DNA from: Metarhizium brunneum
Taxonomy: Eukaryota > Ascomycota > Sordariomycetes > Hypocreales > Clavicipitaceae
NCBI RefSeq assembly: GCF_013426205.1
Contig: NC_089422.1
Location: 1,860,001 to 1,924,000 of the forward strand
Direction of reading: 5' to 3'
DNA length: 64,000 nt
Shown here: positions 55,056 to 64,000 of the stretch, piece by piece
How the letters are laid out: every line of letters begins with the position of its first letter
Numbering within the stretch: the first letter of the stretch is position 1
Program-made: the position numbers and the translations under genes
The notes under the pieces: model-generated
What the model was told of the DNA's origin: nothing
Database searches by the model: none
What the model saw: only the letters and a program-made list of their open reading frames with translations

Positions 55056-56717
55056 ATGGATATCCATCAAGATACAGAGCAAACGGCACTACTTCGAGAA
55101 GGACACGATGTACACGGCACAACACAGGATGCCGTTCGCAATTCCCTGCCGTCGCGTCTAGCCGTCGCCCTTTCATGTCTCCTCCTGCTCGCATTAGTTA
55201 ATATCGGCAATACACTCATCAGCAGTCCCATCGAACGAATACGATGGGAAACCTTCTGTTACAATCCCAACATGACCAGCATCCCCAGCGTTGCGGCCAA
55301 TCCATCTTGCGCCAAAAAGGACTATGCCCTGCTGCAAAGCTGGAAAGCTGCTATCGAAATCGTCATGCTTGTCCTTACCGCTGCTCCGTTTGGCATGGCA
55401 GCCGATGCGTACGGCCGCAAGCGAATCCTTCAGCTATCTGTTGCAGGCATTACTTCAGCGCAGGCATTCGACATTGTCATCGGTACTAAAAGACATGCAT
55501 CCCGACGTGTGGAAACAGTGCAATGGGACTGATGTTGTGGCGTAGGTCGCTTCCCCGAAACGTTTCCAGTCCATCTGATGGTATGGAAAGGATTTTGGGT
55601 CATGATGGGCGGCGGCGGCACTGTATTTTCAGCCATGATATTCACAATCTTTAGTGATATAAGCACAGAGGCACAAAGGTAAGGCGACGTCGCTTTGTTC
55701 TCGAGCCTTTCGCTAACATCCTCCGCTGGTCAACCACCTTCTTTTATGTCACCGCTGCAGCAATATTGAGTCAACTGCTGTCTTACCAGCTACTCCCCAT
55801 ACTCATGTACCCGGATAACTGGATTTGCGTATACGCCGGACTAGGCTGCTTGATTCTATCCTTGTTGACGACGCTCCTTTTGCCCGAGACCCGTGTATCA
55901 GTCCCCGAGCGCTGCGGCCAACTGCTACCATCTCAGAGATCAATTCGTTCACGTAGCAAGTACCAGAGCCTCATAGACTTTTTCAAATCGACCGTCGTGC
56001 TAGCCCGTCGTTCTTTCTATGAGAACAAAAAGCTAGGTTTGCTTCTGTTGTTTTGCGTATTCACAACTACTGCTAGCAACGTGCCGTTGATGCTGGCCCA
56101 GCAATTCTCAGGGCGACCTGACGCCCTAGACTTGGCGGTGAGTTTGAAACTTTGTCCGATGTACATGTAAAGCCTTTAATTTACCAATGCCCTAGGTGCA
56201 GATTTATCTGTCCATTATGTGGTCCAATATTCTAAAGGTCGTGGTATTAACGATAATACTGCCCTTGGCTAGTTACTTGCTTGCCAAGAAACTGGGACTT
56301 AATCCGGTGATGAAGGACGTTTACATCTCGGCCGTGAGCATTGTAGCGCTTGTTGTTGGATCGTTGGGCATTGTGGTTGGAAAAGCGACCGGGTCAGCCC
56401 TCGTGGTTGCAAGCATCTACATCTATGCCCTTGGATGTGGATATGGCCCAGCCATGCATAGCCTCCTGGGCCTGCTATCGGGTGGTTGTCACATTGGCAT
56501 GCTGTATGCTATTATTAGGGCTATGCAAAGCGTGGGGAACTTCATGGGGGGGTTATTGTTTGGGGCCTCGTTTGAAATGGCGCCTTTTCTTTTTACAGCC
56601 TTGTTCCTGGTGCTTGGTGCGGGTGCCTTGTTTTTGATACAGTTGGAAGATACCCAGCAAAGGCAGCCAATTTGGATTAACCTTGATGACCTTGTGGTAC
56701 ACAATGTGTCACCATGA
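55056..56717 (+). CDS. Major facilitator superfamily transporter, with one non-canonical intron end
   Basis: Four exons: 55056-55482, 55546-55678, 55729-56137, 56196-56717; 496 aa. Introns 1 (GTACTA...GCGTAG) and 3 (GTGAGT...CCCTAG) are normal. Intron 2 (55679-55728, GTAAGG, branch CGCTAAC) must end in TG rather than AG to keep the frame and give TEAQRSTTFFYVTAAA. The fold has 12 hydrophobic spans in two halves, with the MFS loop 2-3 signature FGMAADAYGRKRILQL. The N-terminal span (ALSCLLLLALVNIG) is followed by a Cys-containing extracellular loop (ETFCYNPN, NPSCAKK). The long middle loop (about 255-320) is basic. The substrate is unknown; resemblance to fungal proton-coupled transporters near metabolic genes gives no clear hint. 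Confidence 0.8.
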
Positions 56718-59549
56718 AAAATCAAGATTGAGTTTATTTATCTATAGTTGGCTTAAGAGACGTGAGGTTTCTTAGCGCGTGTTATATGATATATGAAGGA
56801 AATTATGTTTAAAGGGGTCAAGCGGAATTTGTTTCAGTTTGTGAGGGAACGCATAGGATGGCATAAGATGGCATAAAGATACTATACTAATAGATCATCG
56901 GTTTGAAATTTCATCAAGCACCCTGTAACCCGCTCACACTAACAAGCTTCTGACCATAACAATATTGCAAGCTTACAACCTGAGTTCTGACCTCCCGGGG
57001 GGTTTCAATATCCTCTGATTTGTAATCTGCCACGTCTTGGCAACAAGCCCCAGGAACTCGCGAGAATCAAGACAGACCTAAATTAAACTGAAAATATTGG
57101 TGCCTAGTTCTGCTGGCGACAGAAGTGAATTGGCATCACGGCTTCCAGCACAACGCTCTAGCCAGCGGAGGGTCATTCCGGTCGCTACAATGTCGCAGAT
57201 ACCGCCCTGGGCTGTTATTCTGAGCGCCATGAGTGTATGTCCGGTCAACAACGTCATGGTTCCGGTTGGTTCTAGAGACGCAATGGATTTTGACAGAACA
57301 GGCACGGTGGCGTTTGCGTGGCCACATGACTTGTGTCTCTGGTCCAAGCCCCTGCCGCAAGAATCTCGGAACTTGACTCCCCGCCATTACGCGGGCACAG
57401 GTACCTCTTACAACTGTAATCTCAAATATCGTGTTTGAAAACTGAAGAGTCGTCGTGTTTATACCGTAATTACACCTCTTCGCTGCCGGCTATCAGACTC
57501 TCCCATCCACCACGGTATGTTGTTCCCGCCGGGTGAGGGACCGAAATCGGGGCAAATGTATACTCGACAATAAAAAAGACTTGTGGCCCAGGTTCCTGAT
57601 TGCCAAGAGGCCAACGCCCGGAATATTTCACCATGGCCATGTAGAGACTCATGCTGAACAAAGGGAGTTGCATCGCCTCCGCCACCGGCAGACCTTGCCA
57701 CGTGCGCACATGACCGCATGTCCGAGCTGCATAGTATGCTACTATGGAGTACCTTTAAAGATGGCGTCAATCCTGGCATCGAGAGGATCCAGCCCATTAA
57801 TGACATCTCTGCATGGGTCATCCGTGGGTGGCCTATACTGGCCTGTGTCCGAAATCTCCCCGGATTCTCTGCAGCCTCTTGTTTCAAACCTACGTATCCA
57901 ATGGCCATTGGCAAAATCTTATCGGATGGCTGGCCAAAATATGGCGTAATCATTTGACATAACTCCAGTCCACCCCAGGCTATAAAATGGGGCTGGCATT
58001 CGATCTGTTTGGCTTTCTTGCACGAGATTCGTCGATCTTCGATCGATATTGTGGCGAGGCAATCTCAGGGATTTGATCATGAGGCGCTTCCTTCTAAAAG
58101 CCTCGAGATTTAGCCATGACACTGTCCTGCCTCTGCTATTTGTCAATGTATTTTGAGGGTTAGGAACAGCTAACTGCAACAAGACTAGAGAGGGGGAAAG
58201 ATGAGCCCATCAGCCACTTTCTTTTAAAATAAGCTGGGCGTACTTGCTAGTTTTTAGATATGCCGTAATTCGGCCCTATCCGCCATGGCCACCATGACAT
58301 TTCTCCTTCTTTGGAGTTGTAGTCTTGTTATCAAGATAGCGATGTGGGAGAGGAAGAGTGAAGCACAGGCTAGTCGTGACAAGTCCTTGGCGACAAGCAT
58401 ATGACTCGCTCGTAATCAAAGTGAATGAAAAACGGGGTTGCCTCGGTCTAAGAGCACGATCCAAGGAGTGGTCCAAGAGTGCTGGGATGTAGCCTCGTTT
58501 GCAGACTAGCTGGCAAGATTCAACAGATACGCTCGAGGTTCCTTTTGTAGTAACAACGTCCTTGCGTTGTTAGGTGTCATTCTGGGAACATGGATCCGAG
58601 CCCAAGTACAATTTCTGTGACTTACAACTGTACTAAAAATTTCTGGCTGAAGAATATTGAAAGAAGAATATAAAGAACAAAGCTTGTCGCCAAAGAAATA
58701 TATGAAGAAGTGGCCGTCAGATTCTAGTCTTAGCTATCAATAGCAGAATCGGGCAAATACAACCAGAAATGAAGCGCGTGTTGTGTTATACTGGCTACAA
58801 TGTTCATCTACACTTTAGGTTCCCATAAGATTACAACAACCCGGAATGTCCTAGCGTGTCCCAATTACATATGTACATAGATGCCTCCCTCGTCAAGGCG
58901 CAGCCACATTGTCCGACAGACCCGGCAGTGGCTGCGTTATCCAGCGTGAAAAGGCCCGATTAGCATTTCCAGGGGCATCCTAATATAGAACACAAACCCG
59001 GCCACGTGGTTGTAGGGCGATGACGCAAGATTTGTTGAGAACCTCCCGTAATCGCCTCGAGATATGCGGGGGTGGCAGCGCTCGCCGGCCATAAGACCTG
59101 GGGAAGACCTGGGGAAGTCCACTTGCAGAAAGCCTCAGAGGCAACCATCTGCAGCGGTGTACAATAATCATGGGGTAAACTGGAGTAACGATCCACACCT
59201 GTTGGCTCCAATTTCTATTGTGCTTTCTATTGTTCTCCTTACGGCAAGTCATCAGGCGGGCAACTTCGTGACGCCCTGACCATCTGGGGTATCTATTGTC
59301 ACAATGGAGCTGAGCCCCATCTCGCTGGTCTCCAATGCGGCATTTACCCCAGTCTTGATGGCTTCACGCAGACGCGTACTGTAGATGACTCCATGTAGAT
59401 GGGTTTGATTAGAGTCTATCAGTCCGGAGTCGGCGGGGTTGTGTAGATATAAATTGCAGCCATCTCCCGTAGTTTCAATGGCATCGCAATCACTTTACTA
59501 TACACCAACAATCTTTTATCACGCTCACTTTGAATACGAAATTCTCACA
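56718..59549. other. Gene-poor stretch
   Basis: About 2.8 kb. Several ORFs of 60-164 codons overlap on both strands without motifs, signal peptides or splice-consistent extension. No repeat family was recognised. Confidence 0.45.
59448..59454 (+). promoter_or_regulatory. TATA box of the 8-Cys secreted protein gene
   Basis: TATAAAT in gatataaattg, about 100 bp upstream of the ATG. Confidence 0.5.
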
Positions 59550-60505
59550 ATGAAGTTTTCAGTTACTTCTGTCGTAGCTGCCATGCTGGCCGTTGTCAAC
59601 GTACGCACCTCGATAGGACATACGCCCACTTACACCAGAGCTAACAATGTACCGTAGGGCCTACCTAGCCCGCCCTTGGCTGAACTAGACGCTTTCAACG
59701 TAATCGGCGGAGTCACCTGGACAGGCGAGGTTCTCCCAGGAAAGAACGTTACCTTCAGCGGCACCATGCAAGAGGTCCGGGCAAAAATACTCGCCGAAAA
59801 CCCCGACTACTTCAGTGCCTATGACAACGAGGCGGGAATCGAGCATGGAAGCCATCTTCAGAAGCGATGGGTACGTTTGTACTCTTGTCCGCTGTCGTGT
59901 TTTGTCTTTCTCCGGGATAACGATTAACATGGTCGCAGGAGCTGAAGCAGCCTCCGGACTGCAACTACGGTAATTTCATTCGAAGAATAAACGCCATCAA
60001 ATTCATCAACGGTACGTCAGATGACCCTGACTCCCGTACCCGCGCAAATACATGATCGCTGACACTTTCTCGTCATGGTGCAGAACTAAACGCCAAGGGG
60101 GGCGGTAATGCCATGTGTGGTGCGCCTCCGCGTCGAGGACCTGGACTGGGGGGTTGCTCCAGAGTTAGCTGTAGTTGGGGATCGCAGATGTGGTTGTGCA
60201 ATGATAATGATTACCACTTGGATCTTCCTTGCACCGAAGTTGCCTCTGCTTTGTTTGAGCTGAGCAATGTGTGCTATACTGTCGTAAGTCAACCGGCGCC
60301 CACGATGCAGACAAATCCCTAACGTTTACAATAGCAACAAGGTGGTGATACGGAGACGCAGGGCCAGGTCAGTATTTCGTCTCCCATTGTAGTATCAGCC
60401 ACGGCGTCGTGCTGACACACTTGGCAGCTCTTTACTACGGATAATTGGAATGTTATTATTGATTATTATGGTGACTGTCATTCAAGCCCTACTGTCGGTC
60501 GATAG
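59550..60505 (+). CDS. Secreted 8-Cys pre-pro-protein in six exons (candidate effector)
   Basis: Exons 59550-59600, 59658-59870, 59939-60011, 60084-60283, 60335-60367, 60428-60505; 215 aa. All five introns are GT-AG and 51-72 bp long. Exon 1 is almost exactly the signal peptide (MKFSVTSVVAAMLAVVN). Exon 2 is a Cys-free propeptide ending in a dibasic Kex2-type site, QKRW. The mature part carries eight cysteines (PDCNYG, AMCGAPP, GCSRVSCSW, WLCND, PCTEV, NVCYTV, GDCHSS), enough for four disulfides, and closes with FTTDNWNVIIDYYGDC. That SCSW...WLCND...WNVI layout recurs in small secreted proteins of plant- and insect-associated fungi, by recollection; the function is unknown. It is not assigned to a toxin family. 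The TATA box suggests inducible expression. Confidence 0.8.
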
Positions 60506-61152
60506 ATCTGCTGGGAAAGAGGCCAAGGGCCATGGCGTCGAGCGTATTATAAAGCAGAGCGTCTTGCATTTAGAACTAGCCTAAATAAAGTGCTGTTCAT
60601 GAGACAAAGTTTCAGCTGCTCACCTTTCACGCACTCTTCTTAGTGTCTCGTGAAGAGTTGTCACATAAGGCTGTGACGCCAATCAGGACAAATGACGTTT
60701 TATATCCCCAATGCCAACAGTTTCCGCCTTAACAAATTGTATAGGGTTCACGATGGTCAGCAACATACACAGCAACGGCAAACTTGGACACTGCATATCG
60801 GTTCCCCAGTCTCTGCTGCGTCTACGCCAACATGTTGTTAAATTTCCCTTGTCCCATTTTACGTTAATTGGCCTTTTTCATAATCTATTGATCTATTAGC
60901 GCGAACAACACATCATGACCCCAAGTAGCCACTTGTGAGTCAACAGCACACAAGGCCAAACAACTACCAGCAATGTCCACCAAGCCACTGATTCAAACCC
61001 GATTCAAAAGGTTCTTCTTCACGACTTGCGATATAATGCTAACAATGGGAATCGACGCATTTCGAGACCCTCTCCTTGCCCAATCATTCAGTGCTCAGAG
61101 TCGGCCCGTGACTTGAAGTAGCACGCCAGTCTTGAAGCACGCCAAAGAAAAT
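60506..61152. other. Intergenic, no gene seen
   Basis: About 650 bp between two converging genes; nothing supported. Confidence 0.6.
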
Positions 61153-62158
61153 TCACCACGCCACATGGCCGCCATCAATTCGAAGGTCGCTGCCCGTCAT
61201 GAAGCTGCTTGCGTCGCTGAGGAGAAAAACAGCCGCGCCTCGATACTCAGCGGGAAGACTGAGCCGGTTGAGCATGTTATCCCTGGACCACGATTCCCTG
61301 CGCTCCGGAAACTCGTCCAAGAGCGACTGAACCACTTCTGTCGTGATGTATCCCGGCGACAGCGTGTTGACCCTAATGCCATGCTCGCCCCATTCCGCGG
61401 CGAGGCTGCGGCATAATTGAAGAACGGCCCCCTTGGAAGTATTATATGCTCTGCATGGCAAGCCCGTTAGTTGGAGGTGGTGCGTCACTGTGTCAGGCAC
61501 GGAACATACGAAGAAGGCATGCCGCGGTTCGCCACGCTGCCGCTCATGCTTGCGACGAGACAAATGCTTCCGGGGCGCTTGAGCCGAATCATCTGGCGGG
61601 CAGCCGCTTGGGCCGTCATGAAAGTGCCGATGACGTTGACGCTCATGATGTTTTCCACTTGTTCTGGCAAAAATTCAAGAGCCGAGGTTTCGTTTTTAAT
61701 GCCAGCCGCGGCGATTAAGCCGTCGAGACGACCGTGGTCGTCGACGATTTTGGACATGACTTTATTGATCTGATGGACATTTCTGACATCGGCCTCGTGG
61801 TACGTCAGGTCCGGGCTTGGACTGTCCACGGGGAGTGTCTTGTCGATGCAATGCACTGCAGCGGATTGAAATATACATTAGCAAATTGATGCCATATTTG
61901 CAGTTAGCCCGCGAGGAACAAGTTGCAGCGTCGCTGCCTTGTCGTACCGTTTGCGCCGGCGTCAAGCAGGGCTTGGGCTTGGGCAAGACCGAGACCCCTG
62001 GTGCCTCCAGAAACAACGACGACTTTTCCCGTCAGGTCGAATTCCGGCAGCAGGCTCTTCCTGCTTGCATGTTTCGAGGCGTCGTGGACAAATCTGGCCG
62101 CGCAGCCGGCTACCGAGGCGGTCCTAAACGGGCGCAGGCAGCGGTTGATCGGCAGCAT
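61153..62158 (-). CDS. Short-chain dehydrogenase/reductase with mitochondrial-like N-terminus
   Basis: Three exons (62158-61948, 61855-61510, 61450-61153), 284 aa. Introns are 92 bp (GTACGA...CTGCAG) and 59 bp (GTATGT...ATGCAG); joins read LLDAGANVHCIDKT and ANRGMPSSAYNTSKGAV. The classical SDR fold is complete: cofactor loop SGGTRGLG, HEADVRN, LIAAAGIKN (NAAG position), catalytic Ser in SMSGSVANRG, YNTSK (Tyr/Lys), then SPGYITTEV. An acidic residue after the second strand (HCIDKT) points to NAD(H) rather than NADP(H). Residues 1-35 are rich in Arg, Ser and Ala without acids (INRCLRPFRTASVAG), as in mitochondrial presequences. The substrate is unknown; D-arabinitol- or sorbose-type polyol reductases are the nearest impression. 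Confidence 0.85.
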
Positions 62159-62508
62159 TGTTCGTTTGGGACTGGAACGGTTTATCGACAAGAAGGGGGT
62201 GATTTCGCAACACGCATGTCCAAGAGCTTCCAGTGGAGTACTTATATGTACGCGCTGTGATACTATCCGTGATTGGTCTTCGGCAGCGGTGTCCGGGGTG
62301 CCATGTAGCATCCGAAGTGTTTGAAGCCACGGAGCGAGCTAGTCGGGGCTGTAAAGTTTGTTGCAGCGCCAGACCAAAACATCCCAGTTTACCGACTCTT
62401 TTGCTTTCGGGATGCTTACTTGATACTATTGCAATGTTGGTCATGGTTGGTGATGAAAGTAGGACCGGAAACAGCGACACAGCTCTCTTCACTTGAACGT
62501 TCCGAGTA

Positions 62509-62584
62509 AACCCTAACCCTATTCGCGTCGTGGTAAGGCGTACAGTTTTCTGTAACCCTGGACACCAACCCTAACCCTAACCCT
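62509..62584. repeat. Interstitial telomeric repeats (AACCCT units)
   Basis: Six perfect AACCCT units within 76 bp, all in one direction: two at 62509-62520, one at 62553-62558, three at 62567-62584. This is the C-rich strand of TTAGGG, the telomere repeat of filamentous ascomycetes. It is followed by a small tandem repeat, TATGCGCTAA twice (62600-62619). Confidence 0.85.
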
Positions 62585-62619
62585 CTCTACTTGTGGAGGT
62601 ATGCGCTAATATGCGCTAA

Positions 62620-63245
62620 AATGCCGCAGCTACTTTCTCGCGGCATGCGCCCTCCGTGACTCACATGCAGGTGAATGACAGCATTGAGGCCATCAAGGGA
62701 GTTTTGCTATGCGAGCAGCCGGCAGGTCTGTACCAAGAGAAACGTAAATAAAAAAAATTGCAAGCAGGTATAAAACACGAGGAAAAAATTCTACCCGTTG
62801 GCCATTTTCCCCTCTTTCCACCTTGTCACCTGGCTACTTACCTGAGCAGCAGAAAACGCGACACGCACCACTCACTCATATCGACAAAGCGACCCCTGGT
62901 TTCTGCTACAGATCCCATTGCGTGCCTAGGTACATACTCAATGCTGCTATAAAGGTTCACATGCTGGATGCATTGACCAGACCAGGTTGGCCAGATTGAC
63001 CAGATTGACGCCTCCAATCTTCAATGCGCTGCTGCACAAATGCGCCATAAAGTGGTTCAGCAGCGCTGCATGCGGTTATTAGTGGAGCTTCCTGCCAATA
63101 GCAATCGTCCATCAAGGTGCAGCCCCGCCTCTCATCATTTTTACATAAACCACATGTGTGCAGTCATCGACAAAATTCTCGAGCTCGAATCGACTCAGAG
63201 CCATTGACAGCACGCGCATTCCTTTCCAGGCCCAGCACGCACACC
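62620..63245. other. Intergenic; phosphoserine aminotransferase promoter side
   Basis: About 630 bp with short direct repeats (CCAGATTGA twice near 62990-63008) but no supported gene. Confidence 0.5.
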
Positions 63246-64000
63246 ATGCCCTCCAGATCAGACATCACCTATTTTGGTGCAGGCCCTGCGCTTTTGCCCA
63301 CCGACGTCCTCGAGGATGCTGCCAAGGCTCTCCTCAACTACAATGACACTGGCTTGGGCGGTACGGAGCTCCCAGAGGGCCCAGCCCTCACATTCTCCCT
63401 CTTCGCATAATCCCCGAAACGTCCCTCTGCCAGGCGCCTTGAACAAGTGATGCTGACCTGTAGCTTCTCCGTGTAGTCGCCGAGCACAGTCACCGCTCGC
63501 AGCTGGCGACTGACATCATCAACCAGGCCAAAGCTGACCTGGCCTCCTGCCTTGATATCCCAGACGACTATGAGATCCTCTTCATGCAGGGCGGTGGCTC
63601 GGGCGAGTTCTCGGCCACGGCGTACAACTTTGCCGGCGCCTGGGTTGCCCGCAAGCACAAGGCCATGGTGGACGCCGCTGGAGGCGATGCCGCCGACCCC
63701 AAGTTGATCCAGCAGCTCAAGGACACCGTGGACAAGCATCTCAAGATGGACTACCTCGTGACGGGCGGCTGGTCGCAAAAAGCGGCAGCCGAGGCCGTGC
63801 GGCTGTTTGGCGCGGAGCACGTGAATATCGCCGCGGACAGCCGCGAGTCCAACGGCGGCAAGTTTGGGACCATTCCCGACGAGAGCACCTGGAAGCTGTC
63901 CGAGGACGCGGCCATGGTGTACTACTGTGCAAACGAGACGGTCGACGGCGTCGAGTTCCCCGAGTTCCCCAAGTCTCTGGCGCCGGGGCCCGACGGCAAG
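63246..64000 (+). CDS. SER1: Phosphoserine aminotransferase, 3' partial
   Basis: Exon 1 is 63246-63360, then a 116-bp intron (GTACGG...GTGTAG), and exon 2 from 63477 to the window edge; 213 codons visible. The join reads NYNDTGLGVAEHSHRS, the substrate-binding segment of this family. Other marks are ITYFGAGPALLPTDVLEDA at the start, DIPDDYEILFMQGGGSGEFS (phosphate-binding GGGS) and YLVTGGWSQKAAAEA. The PLP-binding lysine should lie just beyond the edge. The enzyme transfers an amino group from glutamate to 3-phosphohydroxypyruvate in serine synthesis, in the cytosol. The first ORF alone would end 18 codons into the intron, so splicing is needed. Confidence 0.93.

Noticed and set aside
57459..57953. 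164-codon minus-strand ORF
   Set aside because: Overlaps equally long ORFs on the other strand; no domain or signal peptide.
1..64000. tRNA, rRNA or CRISPR features
   Set aside because: No convincing tRNA T-loop/anticodon arrangement, rRNA segment or spaced direct repeats seen by eye; a tRNA scan would be decisive.

Overview
The window is nuclear DNA of a filamentous ascomycete, most likely a Sordariomycete and probably Hypocreales. The evidence is short GT-AG introns (about 50-110 bp) with CTAAC-type branch points, TTAGGG-type telomeric units, and fungal-only families (HET relic, NACHT-HEAT NLR, Mdv1, Sch9, DUF6601, short-catalase/lipoxygenase pair). I cannot name the genus. No tRNA, rRNA, CRISPR or bacterial-type operon was seen.

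Layout. 1-17 kb is mostly accessory DNA: a METTL25-like methyltransferase cut by the window edge, a fungal C2H2-like zinc-finger gene, a twice-frameshifted Mth938/DUF498 relic, a hotdog thioesterase, a 6-Cys secreted protein, a HET-domain relic, an aspartic-protease-like secreted protein and an AT-rich patch of transposon debris with a clean solo LTR. 17-24 kb is a compact housekeeping block: CSN6, VPS17, BCP1 and chorismate mutase. 24.7-29.2 kb holds a divergent pair, a short heme catalase-like gene and a lipoxygenase, read as an oxylipin (fatty-acid hydroperoxide) unit. 30-36 kb holds MDV1, a JmjC hydroxylase and an MIT/coiled-coil protein. 36-47 kb is accessory and partly decaying: an intact NmrA-like gene; a second NmrA-like gene and a DUF6601 membrane protein, each broken by one in-frame TGA; and a large hydrolase-NACHT-HEAT NLR with a frameshift inside its HEAT array. 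47-52 kb is gene-poor and carries another solo LTR of the same family plus an older LTR-like relic. 52-56.7 kb holds SCH9 kinase and an MFS transporter with an apparent GT-TG intron. 59.5-64 kb holds a six-exon, 8-Cys secreted pre-pro-protein, a short-chain dehydrogenase with a mitochondrial-like N-terminus, a short interstitial telomeric array, and the start of phosphoserine aminotransferase.

How it fits together. Conserved genes sit tightly packed, often tail-to-tail (CSN6/VPS17, BCP1/ARO7, JmjC/MIT). They are interrupted by accessory islands where nonself-recognition genes, secreted proteins, solo LTRs and broken genes concentrate. Three inducible-looking genes (6-Cys secreted protein, lipoxygenase, 8-Cys secreted protein) have a clear TATA box 90-160 bp upstream of the ATG. 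The strongest biological lead is the catalase/lipoxygenase pair. The strongest structural leads are the telomeric array, the two matching single-TGA interruptions, the GT-TG intron, and the two-repeat (about 200 bp) duplication in the NLR HEAT array. Exon joins were placed by eye from reading-frame continuity, splice motifs and family resemblance, without alignment or transcript data.
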